This document shows, piece by piece, positions 44,750-52,832 of a stretch of DNA of 64,000 nt; within the stretch, counting starts at the first letter, position 1, and each line of letters begins with the position of its first letter. The translations under genes and the position numbers were made by a program. The stretch comes from CAWHBO01 sp963827735 (GTDB taxonomy: Bacteria > Patescibacteriota > Patescibacteriia > Patescibacteriales > UBA12075). The stretch is taken from assembly GCA_963827735.1 (NCBI GenBank), contig CAWHBO010000002.1:1-64000 (forward strand), in the 5' to 3' direction. Under the pieces are notes generated by a model. That model saw only the letters and a program-made list of their open reading frames with translations. It was not told where the DNA came from and ran no database searches.

Positions 44750-44761
44750 AGTTATCGCGCT

Positions 44762-44780
44762 AAAAATCCGGCGGATTTTT
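44762..44780. repeat. Palindrome AAAAATCCG-G-CGGATTTTT
   Basis: A 19-nt perfect palindrome followed by more T on the + strand. It resembles a terminator stem but no + strand gene precedes it. Confidence 0.8.
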
Positions 44781-44856
44781 TTTGATTCAAAAATAGCGAT
44801 TTTGTTTTGGTGGTCTTTCATATATGAATATAATAATTTAAATTATTATTTGCTTT

Positions 44857-44928
44857 TCATCCTTCCACGCGCTGATTCCGCTTTTTGATTTCTTCAATTT
44901 CAAATTGTAGTTCTTCGATGGTTGGCAT
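44857..44928 (-). pseudogene. 23-codon N-terminal gene fragment (MPTIEELQ...)
   Basis: The ORF MPTIEELQFEIEEIKKRNQR ends after 23 codons but reads like the start of a coiled-coil protein. Its upstream and start region (44921-44943) is nearly repeated at 49275-49297 (21 of 23 bases), where another ORF starting MPTI stops after 10 codons. The two look like truncated copies of one gene. Confidence 0.45.
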
Positions 44929-44973
44929 AATGATAAAACATTCATTTTGTTAACCCATTGGCTTCGCATTGAT

Positions 44974-45005
44974 TTTTAAAGTTACTGAATTCAGTAACTT
45001 TAAAA
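44974..45005. repeat. Perfect 32-bp palindrome
   Basis: Bases 44974-45005 are identical to their reverse complement (core AAAGTTACTGAATTCAGTAA, no loop). It may be a cruciform-type element or a dimeric protein site. Confidence 0.92.
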
Positions 45006-45112
45006 TTTGTTTTTTTCTTTATTCATGTTAAATTTTTAAACATGCTATAAGTGAATGAATCTATAAAAATCCGCGCTTGGCCTCATTTTCCCCATAACCA
45101 TAAAAAATTTTA

Positions 45113-45403
45113 TTATTCCAATCTAAAATTTTCGTTAGGAAATTCTTTTCTTAATTTTTGTATTATTTTTTCAGCCTGTTCGACAATCTGTCCGACATTC
45201 TGTCCTATGATATAAATACCCTCGCTGTCTTTTGCGATTCTCAATAAACCAGACGATGAATTGAGGTAAGTAACTTCGCCATCAACTATCAAATTCGGAA
45301 TAATTTGACGCGCTTCATCAATCATTCTGGCAAGAGTTTCGTTATCTCTTTGTTCTCTAAGAATTTTCAATTCATCTTCTGATTGTATTTGGAGTTTTTC
45401 CAT
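45113..45403 (-). CDS. Hypothetical protein, 96 aa
   Basis: No family was recognised. The protein has an acidic helical N-terminus (MEKLQIQSEDELKILREQRD), a short beta-like middle (IVDGEVTYLNSSSGLLRIAKDSEGIYIIG) and a C-terminal helix (QIVEQAEKIIQKLRKEF). It looks soluble. It lies at the edge of the accessory island and is followed on the low-coordinate side by the palindrome-rich gap. The 262-nt spacer upstream shows no gene. Confidence 0.55.
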   Translation of the reverse strand: MEKLQIQSEDELKILREQRDNETLARMIDEARQIIPNLIVDGEVTYLNSSSGLLRIAKDSEGIYIIGQNVGQIVEQAEKIIQKLRKEFPNENFRLE

Positions 45404-45665
45404 ATTATTGATTAATTAACTTATTTTACGAATAGCGGGGTCAACGTTTGTCGATATCCGAAGATTTCTGGAGTAGCGAAAGAAAATTTGGGTGGAGGCT
45501 CGTCGAAGGCGAACCGTAACCAGATATGCCGTGTTAGCTGATGTATTCCTTTTCTTTTTTCCGATAGCAGTCGAAATTGTTTTTAAAATTTTTAAATTTC
45601 TTTTTCTGTTTTTTCATTTTAGCCAGAGGGGTAGGAGTGAATGCCCTTTCCCTAAAAACTCCTTA

Positions 45666-46040
45666 TTAAAAAGGAATATTTTCAACTTTTATTTCATCTT
45701 CATTAATTTCTTCTTTAAAATCCCCTTCTACATCAATGGTGATGTCTATATCTTTAACTGAATGTTTTATTATTGCGACTTTGTATAATTTATTAGCATC
45801 ATTTATAAACTGCTCTTTATTGTCAATAAATTGTTGAAATTTGTTGTATAGATTTTCGTAAATAATCTGGTGTGCTTTGTTTTTGATTAGACTTTCGTTA
45901 TATTTATCTATCTCAAAATCTATTTTTTCTGCCTGTTCAAGTAATGTTAACAGATCTTGTTTGTTTATTTTGTCTATCTCCTGATCATTGCTCCCGTCCC
46001 AATAGTAACCTTTTTCATTTTGTATTTTTAAATATTTCAT
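45666..46040 (-). CDS. Small partner of the PHP-ATPase, unrecognised (124 aa)
   Basis: The start MKYLKIQNEKGYYWDGSNDQ at 46040 is chosen; it lies 4 nt after the stop of the PHP-ATPase gene, so the two are tightly coupled. The protein is charged and largely helical (DLLTLLEQAEKIDFEIDKYN; LYNKFQQFIDNKEQFINDAN), with an acidic tail (EGDFKEEINEDEIKVEN). No enzyme motif is visible. Its placement suggests an accessory or inhibitory subunit of the ATPase system (inference). Confidence 0.6.
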   Translation of the reverse strand: MKYLKIQNEKGYYWDGSNDQEIDKINKQDLLTLLEQAEKIDFEIDKYNESLIKNKAHQIIYENLYNKFQQFIDNKEQFINDANKLYKVAIIKHSVKDIDITIDVEGDFKEEINEDEIKVENIPF

Positions 46041-46044
46041 ATAT

Positions 46045-48096
46045 TTATTTTTTAAAATTATTATATAAATTATTTCTATCAAAGTATGCCACCTCACCCG
46101 CCTCTAATGAATCTAGTAAGGTGGTATAACTATCGATTGCTTTTGCACCATCAGCTGTTTTAAATTCCTTATCGCCTGGTGAACCTGAAAAAATATTATA
46201 TTCATCTTTGTCACCATTAATTTCTCTTTGGGTATAAAGTATATAGTCAGGTTTCATTAGCATGCCAACAGTATTATTATGTGTGACAACAACAACGGGT
46301 AGATTTTTTGAAATATTTTTAATTTCTATATTAACATTGTCTTTCAAAAATAAATTGTCAAAAGAAGATTCTGGTTCATCGACCAGTAGCATATCATATT
46401 GTCTTGCATCTTGTAGCGCTTTTAATAAGTTAAACTCAGCTCTTTCACCTCCGGATACTTCCCTGTTGAATTCGTTTAGCACTTGATAAGTTACTTTGCA
46501 AAAATATTTATATAATTCGCTTCTTTCAAGCCCGTCAATTTTTTTTAATTCTTCAAGAAATAATATTGGTTTTTCATATTTTTGAAATGCAGGAGAAAAT
46601 TTTACAACCTTATTACACTCTTCCTTGAGCTCTCCCGCTCCATTATACTTTGTTGCAATTGCTCTTATTTTAAACTTATCAAAAGAAATGTCCTCATCTA
46701 TTATTTCTTCTTCTCTTAATTTATTTGAGATTGCACTAAATTTTTTAATTTTTTCTTTTTTTATTTTAATATCGTAAAAGTCAATCTCATCATCTTCTAT
46801 CCTAGAACTGGAAGAGTTATGCTCTAATTTTTTTCTTATATTTATAATTAGGTTATTAATCCATTTTTTCTTTAAATCATCTAGTGTTTCTTCGATAAAT
46901 TTATTTTTAAAATCATCTAATAAGTTCTGCAAATTGCTTTCGGAAATATATTTATTTATCGTTGCCTTGTGCGTATTACTGTCAATTAAAACTTTTATCG
47001 CCTTAATTAAACTAACTATTTCTTTGCTTTCTTTTATATAAAATAAGTTTTCTGTGTACAAAACTGCTCTTGAAAATTCGTCATGTTGACTCTCGCTAGA
47101 AGCAAAAGTTGTTAATGTATCGATATATTTTTCAAGGTTGAAACTCGTTTTTTGCCAGTTAATAGAAATCGCATCTTCTACAACTGATTTAAATTCCAGT
47201 AGATATTTTTCTCTTACTACGCTTTTTTCGTTCTTTAAAATTTCATTAAATTTTTTATCATCATTTTTTATTAAGCTTCCTTGTTTGATGTAAGTAATAG
47301 ATTTATCTTCAGTACTAAAAATTTTTTTTAGATGATTTAAAAAGTGTGTTTTGCCAGACGACCTTTTACCTAAAACTACATTTAATCCATAAGACAGTTC
47401 TTGTCCGTCATTGGATATTTGAAAGAAACCCTGCTTACCAGTTTTAGTTAAAAAAAGTTTATTTTTATCTCTGAGGGCAATTTTTATATTATTAATGGTT
47501 AATGGGGTTGAGTTCACATTGATATATGTTTGCTTGCCATGGTACTTTTCAATATCAAGATCTTCGGAAATACGAGCATCACTAAATAAAACAGGAGTTA
47601 GAGATGATGGTTCTTTGATAATTCGATTAAATTTTTTGGGGCTTTGCACTTCACCGGCAATGATAAAATCTTTAAGCAAGTCAATTTTATCTTGGCTGAC
47701 ATTTCGTTTTTTATCGTAATGTGGAATTAGTAGATATTTGTTTAAATCAACAAATATTTCCTTTAATTTACTGATAGTTATTTGGTTATTAGCCCCAACT
47801 TCAGTATTAATAAGTTGGCATTTGTTATTAAAATCATTAACATCGCCACTCCCATCTATTAATAATAAATGTCCACTTTCAAAATCTATTTCAACTCCAG
47901 GAAAAGCGACTGCATTATGTAATGCTTTTTCAATGATAGTAAATTGTTCCAGATCAAAAAGATTGTGGTTAGTTATCGCGATGGCGTCTATTGATAGCTC
48001 GTCAACATACTTTTGAAGTTTCGTTAAATCAAAGTTAAAATTCGCGTCTTTGCCGTTTACTGAGATAGTATGTATATGTAAATCAATTTTTTTCAT
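46045..48096 (-). CDS. PHP-domain / SMC-like ATPase fusion (TrlF-like)
   Basis: The 683-residue protein joins a PHP phosphoesterase domain (residues 1-~200) to an ABC/SMC-like ATPase. PHP motifs are DLHIHTIS, AITNHN, PGVEIDFESGH, LIPHYDK and FSDAR, so most metal ligands are present (Asn and Arg replace common Asp and His in two). The ATPase has Walker A VVLGKRSSGKTHFL (~250), a helical middle (~290-520), signature REVSGGERAEF, Walker B MLLVDEPESSFDN and VVVVTHNNT. Fusions of this kind occur in mobile and defence-like neighbourhoods. With the restriction-modification genes nearby, an anti-phage nuclease role is a reasonable but unproven inference. Confidence 0.75.
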   Translation of the reverse strand: MKKIDLHIHTISVNGKDANFNFDLTKLQKYVDELSIDAIAITNHNLFDLEQFTIIEKALHNAVAFPGVEIDFESGHLLLIDGSGDVNDFNNKCQLINTEVGANNQITISKLKEIFVDLNKYLLIPHYDKKRNVSQDKIDLLKDFIIAGEVQSPKKFNRIIKEPSSLTPVLFSDARISEDLDIEKYHGKQTYINVNSTPLTINNIKIALRDKNKLFLTKTGKQGFFQISNDGQELSYGLNVVLGKRSSGKTHFLNHLKKIFSTEDKSITYIKQGSLIKNDDKKFNEILKNEKSVVREKYLLEFKSVVEDAISINWQKTSFNLEKYIDTLTTFASSESQHDEFSRAVLYTENLFYIKESKEIVSLIKAIKVLIDSNTHKATINKYISESNLQNLLDDFKNKFIEETLDDLKKKWINNLIINIRKKLEHNSSSSRIEDDEIDFYDIKIKKEKIKKFSAISNKLREEEIIDEDISFDKFKIRAIATKYNGAGELKEECNKVVKFSPAFQKYEKPILFLEELKKIDGLERSELYKYFCKVTYQVLNEFNREVSGGERAEFNLLKALQDARQYDMLLVDEPESSFDNLFLKDNVNIEIKNISKNLPVVVVTHNNTVGMLMKPDYILYTQREINGDKDEYNIFSGSPGDKEFKTADGAKAIDSYTTLLDSLEAGEVAYFDRNNLYNNFKK

Positions 48097-48207
48097 TTTA
48101 GATTATATTTTAAAACCTCAAAAAATTCTAATATTTTTTGCAGCGACAGCGGAGAAAACATCTTTTTTCCCCTCGTTAATTATAATAAAAAAAATAAATA
48201 TAGCATC

Positions 48208-48828
48208 TTAAGCGATTAATTTATATTTTTTAATTGTCAAATCAAAATTTTGATTAATGTTTAATTTTTTCCAAAGCCCATTTACCCATTCTTTGTCAGT
48301 AAGTCTGTAATAAGAATAATGGTAATGATAAATAATTCTATTTTTATATTCTTGTTTAAAGTAATAATTAAAGCATTGGGCAAGCAAGGAAGTCGGAGTA
48401 CCAAGGATAACAAATTGCGCATTATCGTTTATTTTAATATCTTTCATTTCTTGGTTAAACTGGTCCACATTTTTTCTTACTATATCATCTGTAAGAAGAT
48501 TCTTAAACTCGTTTGACTTTGGCTCGTCAATGCCTTTAAAAATGTCCGTTATATAGGAGCCACATAATTTGTTATCATTACAGGCATATTTTAATTTTCG
48601 ATCATGTTTACCGCCGTGAAAATTTGACCAAGGTTTGTCAGTCAATGGACGTGAAATATTTAAACCTAAGAAAATATATTTCGAATGTAATTTATCAAAA
48701 TTTTGATTAATAATTGATGGGTTGCTTTCGTTTTTTTTATCCCACACCGCCCAACTGGCATATGCACCATATTTCAAAGTTAACATTTTATATTCGTTAA
48801 TGTCGTACATAAAATCATTTTGGAGCAT
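48208..48828 (-). CDS. Protein with uracil-DNA-glycosylase-like pattern (tentative)
   Basis: The ATG at 48828 is chosen; AAGGAG lies upstream with a rather long spacing. The ~206-residue protein has KYIFLGLNISRPLTDKPWSNFH, CGSYITDIFKGI, FVILGTPTSLLAQ and IIYHYHYSYYRLTDKEW, an order reminiscent of UDG-superfamily folds (substrate loop, strand, final His-Ser loop). The canonical catalytic motifs are not clear, so this is a fold-level suggestion only. Neighbours are the PHP-ATPase unit and a zinc-ribbon membrane protein in the A+T-rich island. Confidence 0.5.
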   Translation of the reverse strand: MLQNDFMYDINEYKMLTLKYGAYASWAVWDKKNESNPSIINQNFDKLHSKYIFLGLNISRPLTDKPWSNFHGGKHDRKLKYACNDNKLCGSYITDIFKGIDEPKSNEFKNLLTDDIVRKNVDQFNQEMKDIKINDNAQFVILGTPTSLLAQCFNYYFKQEYKNRIIYHYHYSYYRLTDKEWVNGLWKKLNINQNFDLTIKKYKLIA

Positions 48829-48936
48829 AGCGAAAAACTTTATCTCCTTGTTAAAAATTAACAAAAAAATATAATTGTGTTGAAGACAAAAAAGAAAAAT
48901 GAAACCGCCACCAGGATTTAATCATAAGAAAAACTT

Positions 48937-49239
48937 TTATTTATGATTCCACCAAATCCTGATTTTTGCAACAATTAACCAGATAATTCCAATAAAAATC
49001 AAAGCTCCGCCAAAAAACGATCCGCCACTCGAACCTCCACTTACACCTAATGCAATAATTCCAATAATAACCGAAAGAACGGCAAAAATTAATTGTTTTT
49101 TAAGGCCTTTACTTGTTTGTTCAATAGTTTGAACTTTTTCTACGACCATTTGCTTAGAAATAGGAAAAGAACATTTAGGGCACTTTTCAGCTTTATCCGA
49201 AACTTCAGTGCCACATTCTGGGCATTTTATAATTGCCAT
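48937..49239 (-). CDS. Zinc-ribbon membrane protein
   Basis: The 100-residue protein starts with a zinc ribbon (IKCPECGTEVSDKAEKCPKC, two CxxC pairs 12 residues apart) and a linker. Two hydrophobic helices follow (residues ~48-65 and ~75-92) around a Gly/Ser-rich turn (GVSGGSSGGSFFGG), with a basic end. Such zinc_ribbon_2 membrane proteins are widespread and uncharacterised. It lies in the accessory island with no clear partner. Confidence 0.75.
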   Translation of the reverse strand: MAIIKCPECGTEVSDKAEKCPKCSFPISKQMVVEKVQTIEQTSKGLKKQLIFAVLSVIIGIIALGVSGGSSGGSFFGGALIFIGIIWLIVAKIRIWWNHK

Positions 49240-49320
49240 AATTTTATATTTAAAGAATTAACTTATATTTTATAGTTGGCATAATGATATAGCATTCGTG
49301 GGGCTATTTTTTTATTATTT

Positions 49321-49533
49321 TTAAATTTTTCCATTTGACCAATCTTCAAAACAACTTTTGCATAGATGAAGATTGTCATCATCTATTGGTTCATCCACAT
49401 CAAAAGTATTAAAGTTTTTATCTTCATTATAATTTCCTTTTTTATCTATATCGTATTTGACCCAAACTTTTTGTAAATTAAACCTTGAATTTTTATTGCA
49501 ATAATTACATTTTATAAAATTTTCTTTATTCAT
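49321..49533 (-). CDS. Small putative zinc-binding protein (70 aa)
   Basis: The short protein has two cysteine pairs, CNYCNK near residue 9 and LCKSCFEDW near residue 58, flanking an acidic middle (DEPIDDDN). This arrangement suggests one zinc site formed by both ends. No family was recognised. It is downstream of a degraded gene and upstream of the zinc-ribbon membrane gene. Confidence 0.55.
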   Translation of the reverse strand: MNKENFIKCNYCNKNSRFNLQKVWVKYDIDKKGNYNEDKNFNTFDVDEPIDDDNLHLCKSCFEDWSNGKI

Positions 49534-49700
49534 ATTTTTTTTATTTTTTATATTAATTATTCATATTTTGCTCTATTATTCTTATGAAATTAGACAGAGA
49601 CGTGGCATCAACACCAGTTCTGTAATACCAGTCCTTATATTTTTTCCAGCCAGTTCTTGTTCCAAGCTTATTAAATTCCTCGAATTCTTTTTCAGTTAAT

Positions 49701-49733
49701 GAATTACCTCGGGGGCAAGCCCGCGAGGTATTC
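49701..49733. mobile_element. Palindromic element inside a degraded gene
   Basis: GAATTACCTCGGGGGC and GCCCGCGAGGTATTC pair over almost their full length around AA (one bulge, one mismatch). It is much more GC-rich than the surrounding DNA and sits in frame inside a coding remnant, like a short inserted palindrome. Confidence 0.7.
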
Positions 49734-49768
49734 TCTAAATAAATCCTAAATGACCCAGTCTTATTATT

Positions 49769-49792
49769 AAACTGGTCAAAATCGACCAGTTT
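49769..49792. repeat. Palindrome AAACTGGTC-N6-GACCAGTTT
   Basis: A perfect 9-bp stem with a 6-nt loop, 36 nt from the previous element, within the same degraded gene. Confidence 0.8.
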
Positions 49793-49867
49793 AAAACAAA
49801 GTTATACTTTTATAAACATCCGCCGGAAATGCCAGGTTTATTTTGGCGGTCTTTCATTTAAATTATT

Positions 49868-50230
49868 TTATTCACTTATATCATGCTCCCAAATTCTAAA
49901 AATTTCCCAATCTGAATTTTTGTAATAATAATTAACCTCCCTATCTCTTTCTTTGTTTCTTGCAATTTTATTTATCCAATATTTTTTATTTGTTGCGGGT
50001 ATTCTGCAATGTTTTTTACAACCATGCCAAAAACAAGAATCAATAAAAATCACTGTTTTAAATTTTTTTAAAACTAAATCTGGTTTTCCAAAATATTTAA
50101 GAGAATTTTTTCTGTATCTAAAACCTTTTTTCCAAAGCGCCTTTCTAAAAGCGACTTCAATTTTTGTGTCTTTACTTCTGACTGAGCTCATTATCTTGCT
50201 TCTTTGCGATTTTGACACGGTATCCGCCAT
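49868..50230 (-). CDS. vsr: Very short patch repair endonuclease (Vsr)
   Basis: The 120-residue nuclease nicks 5' of T:G mismatches that arise when 5-methylcytosine deaminates. Motifs: MSSVRSKDTKIEVAFRKALWKKGFRYRKN, GKPDLVLKKFKTVIFIDSCFWHGC (catalytic Asp and zinc Cys/His), KKHCRIPATNKKYWINKI, and WEIFRIWEHD. The length is slightly short but complete. It starts 2 nt after the restriction enzyme gene and completes a methyltransferase-endonuclease-Vsr operon, implying a C5-cytosine methyltransferase. Confidence 0.95.
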   Translation of the reverse strand: MADTVSKSQRSKIMSSVRSKDTKIEVAFRKALWKKGFRYRKNSLKYFGKPDLVLKKFKTVIFIDSCFWHGCKKHCRIPATNKKYWINKIARNKERDREVNYYYKNSDWEIFRIWEHDISE

Positions 50231-50232
50231 AT

Positions 50233-50994
50233 CTAAATATTAAAAAGCTCTACCGGATTAATTTTGAATTGAAGCATTTTTGCCGTATCTCTGCCATTGT
50301 CCCCACCTTTTCTTTGCATTCCAATTTTTCCGATTTTCAAACTTCCTTGATTCGTAATTCTTATTTCTCCGTTTCCAAAAACATTCATCGCCTCGTTGAT
50401 AGATTTTAAAATCCAAGCGCTGCCACCATTTACTTTTAAAATAACAAGCACCCAATCAGCAGAAAATTCACCTCTACCTTTTAGTAAATCAGAAACAATC
50501 AAAATCTTATTACCTTCAAAAAATTCTATTATTTTATTTTGATCGCTTTCATCCATTTCTGATAAAAGCATTCTTCGTGGGTCTTTTAACTTCTTCTTTT
50601 TAGGTTTTATTTCGCCAGTAAAAATTTTTAAAATTTTCGTTACATCGTCTGGGATATTCCAAAGTTCGACATATTTATCAACCCACCTTTTATCAATCTG
50701 ATTAAACCCTTGGGGGTTACTAACAAGTTTTACTTGCAAATTTTGCAAATCTTCTTGAGATTTTAATTTGATAATTATTCTAATCCTGACTTGAATATCA
50801 GCTTTATATTGTCCACGCACTTTCGCTGCCTTGACATATTCAATATCTGATACATCATAATTCATCGCTTTTAACCATTCTTGGGCAATTTCATCTTTTT
50901 TCCAATTATTAAATCGAATAATTACATCTTTCTCATTTCTAAAACCTCCTTTGGCGGTTTTAGAACCCAATTTTATCAAATCTTTTTTATCCAT
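50233..50994 (-). CDS. Type II restriction endonuclease (HpaII-like family, tentative)
   Basis: The start MDKKDLIKLGSKTAKGGFRN at 50994 lies 7 nt after the methyltransferase stop. The ~253-residue protein has a helical N-terminal part (KDEIAQEWLKAMNYD, VRGQYKADIQVRI) and a distinctive C-terminus, ITNQGSLKIGKIGMQRKGGD followed by GRDTAKMLQFKINPVELF, that I associate with HpaII-like enzymes. The QRK pattern fits the catalytic (D/E/Q)xK. The recognition site would be that of the adjacent methyltransferase and is not readable here. Confidence 0.75.
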   Translation of the reverse strand: MDKKDLIKLGSKTAKGGFRNEKDVIIRFNNWKKDEIAQEWLKAMNYDVSDIEYVKAAKVRGQYKADIQVRIRIIIKLKSQEDLQNLQVKLVSNPQGFNQIDKRWVDKYVELWNIPDDVTKILKIFTGEIKPKKKKLKDPRRMLLSEMDESDQNKIIEFFEGNKILIVSDLLKGRGEFSADWVLVILKVNGGSAWILKSINEAMNVFGNGEIRITNQGSLKIGKIGMQRKGGDNGRDTAKMLQFKINPVELFNI

Positions 50995-51001
50995 AGTGAT
51001 A

Positions 51002-51980
51002 TTATTTAATATATTCAAGCAACTTCTTGCCAACTGCTTCAATTGTGCTGACAGTCATGGCGTTTCCTGCTTGGCTTAATAAATAAACATCTGCAATCTT
51101 GCCTTTTGTCTTTTTTACCAATTCTTTTGGAAACCCTTGTAAAAGCAAAGATTCCAAGCCAGATAATTTTCTAAATTTTCCGTTTCTGACATATAAAACT
51201 CCATGCCTGCCTGTTCTTAATGTCGGCACTTTTCCTTTATACAATCTCAAATCAGATTGTCTTGTGTCTAGAACCAGATATTCCTGTTTTAACAATTCAT
51301 CAATTTTAAATTGGCCTTTGTTGTATTTGTTATTTATAAACTTTAAAAATGTTTCATAGGATTTCTTTTTCTCGTCAAATTCCAACTCTTCGTCGTCAAT
51401 CAAATAATATTCAACTTTTGGAGTTTTGACCGGTTTTGGCCATTCAAAAATTTTATTTTCTTTTACTAAATCTTTTCTAATTCCAACAAAATAAATTCTT
51501 TCTCTCATTTGAGGAACACCATAATTCAAACTGCTCAAAACTTTGTAAAAAACTTTATATCCCACTTTATCCAATTCCTCCAAAATTACTTTTAAAGAAT
51601 TTCCGTTATCATGATTGACTAATCCTTTTACATTTTCCAAAATGAAATATGGCAAATTTTTGCCTTTCATTATTTTAATCAACCCATAAATGACTTGCCC
51701 TCTGTGGTCGCTCATCCCTTTTCTTTGTCCAATAACCGAAAAAGTCTGACAAGGAAAACCAGCTATCATTAAATCAAAATTAGGTAAAACATCTGGATTA
51801 ATTTTCATTAAATCTCCATAATTCTTTTTCCTTTTGTCCAAAAAATTCTCTATATGTTTTTTCTGCGTATTTATCAATTTCAGAAAAAGCTAAACAACTT
51901 AAACCAAGATTTTGAAGACCAAGTCTCCCAGCGCCAATACCAGCGCAAAAATCCATAAATTTTAAATTACTTTTTGACAT
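51002..51980 (-). pseudogene. C5-cytosine DNA methyltransferase, frameshifted
   Basis: The N-terminal frame (from 51980) has motif I, FMDFCAGIGAGRLGLQNLG, and EIDKYAEKTYREFF. The other frame continues with NYGDLMKINPDVLPNFDLM, the catalytic AGFPCQTFSVIGQRKG, ENVKGLVNH, YGVPQMRERIYFVG and the final QAGNAMTVSTIEAVG. Only a one-base change between 51821 and 51845, for example one fewer A in the A5 run, joins them. As written the enzyme is broken while the endonuclease gene is intact, which would be harmful; an assembly indel, slippage or inactive endonuclease must explain it. Confidence 0.85.
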
Positions 51981-52089
51981 ATTTTTTTTACAATCAATAA
52001 CATTGTATTTCTACTTATAGATTAACACAAGTATTAAAGATTCGCAATTTTTATCAATAAAATAAACCATTTTAAAAAATTTCCCAAAA

Positions 52090-52121
52090 AAAACACACCA
52101 TTTTCGGGAAAGGTATGTTTT
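52090..52121 (-). terminator. Terminator of lexA
   Basis: A 10-bp stem AAAACACACC/GGTATGTTTT (one mismatch) with a 12-nt loop is followed on the - strand by a run of T, 64 nt after the lexA stop. Confidence 0.8.
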
Positions 52122-52184
52122 TTGTTGGACTTCACAAATTTCACACAAATTTAAAAACTGATTTTACACTGACTTATATATGAA

Positions 52185-52832
52185 TTAGGCGAATTTCCTT
52201 ATCACTCCCCTCACTACCCCCTGTATCAGCGGATCCTTGGCGTAAAACGGTTTCATTGAGGAGTTGGCCGGTTGCAGGCGGATGCGATTGGCTTCGCGGT
52301 AGAACTTTTTGAGAGTGGCATAGGCGTTGTTGAGAAGCGCCACCACCACATCGCCGTTGCGCGGGGAAGGGTTGCGTTCAACAATCACATAGTCTCCGCT
52401 CAGGATGCCTTCTTCAATCATGGACTCGCCCTTAACTTTCAAAACATAACTGTTCGCTTCGTCTCGTACGAAGTCGCTTGGGACCGCTATCGTTTCATTG
52501 TCTTCAACCGCTTCAATCGGTTCGCCGGCGGTGATAAGCCCCATCAGGGGCAGTTCAATCGCCACGGCCCAGTTTATATTCTTGACAGCGGTCAGCTCAA
52601 TGGAACGAGCTTCATTGTAAGACGTTTTCAGAAATCCTTTTTTCTTTAAATTTTCCAAATGCGCGTGGATGGTGGACGGAGCAGACAATTCAAAATGCTC
52701 TCCAATCTCCCTGATGCTCGGAGCGTAACCGTTATCGCTTATAAATTCGGTAACAAAATCCAAAATCTCTCTTTGTCTTTTTGTTAAATTGTTGCCCATA
52801 TATTTTTGCTTGCCACGTGATGGCGCAGCCAT
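52185..52832 (-). CDS. lexA: LexA repressor of the SOS response
   Basis: The 215-residue repressor has an N-terminal winged helix (LTKRQREILDFVTEFISDNGYAP; LSAPSTIHAHLENLKKKGFL) and a self-cleaving peptidase domain with the Ala102-Gly103 cleavage site (LITAGEP), nucleophile Ser137 (VKGESMIEEG) and Lys175 (ATLKKFY). The first 11 codons come from a palindrome that contains the ATG; the second in-frame ATG at 52799 (MGNNLTKRQ) matches the usual LexA start and is a serious alternative. A strong promoter lies ~220 nt upstream. No obvious Gram-positive SOS box (GAAC-N4-GTTC) was found. Confidence 0.93.
   Translation of the reverse strand: MAAPSRGKQKYMGNNLTKRQREILDFVTEFISDNGYAPSIREIGEHFELSAPSTIHAHLENLKKKGFLKTSYNEARSIELTAVKNINWAVAIELPLMGLITAGEPIEAVEDNETIAVPSDFVRDEANSYVLKVKGESMIEEGILSGDYVIVERNPSPRNGDVVVALLNNAYATLKKFYREANRIRLQPANSSMKPFYAKDPLIQGVVRGVIRKFA

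Larger units (their letters stand above)
44720..44821 (-). pseudogene. N-terminal remnant, possibly of a Bro-N/phage-antirepressor-type gene
   Basis: An ORF of 33 codons starts MKDHQNKIAIFESKKIRRIF, a beginning typical of Bro-N-like (virulence/antirepressor) proteins, then diverges where the palindrome at 44733-44749 lies (reading TVDNLST) and stops. A second truncated ORF starting MKDRQNK lies at 49857. Family assignment from so few residues is tentative. Confidence 0.45.
44447..45112. other. 666-nt gap with gene debris and clustered perfect palindromes
   Basis: No intact gene was found. The stretch holds at least five separate palindromes or hairpins (listed individually) and two short gene remnants on the - strand. 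A short segment near 45061-45110 looks featureless. This marks the edge of the A+T-rich accessory island. Confidence 0.7.
49553..49801 (-). pseudogene. Degraded coding sequence with inserted palindrome
   Basis: An open frame of 82 codons without any usual start reads like protein (KEFEEFNKLGTRTGWKKYKD; ATSLSNFIRIIEQNMNN). A hairpin element (49701-49733) is inserted in frame as NTSRACPRGNS, and a second palindrome lies upstream. A 15-codon ORF (49810-49857, MKDRQNK...) just upstream resembles the remnant at 44821. Together they look like a decayed gene in the 334-nt gap; no intact gene is present there. Confidence 0.55.
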
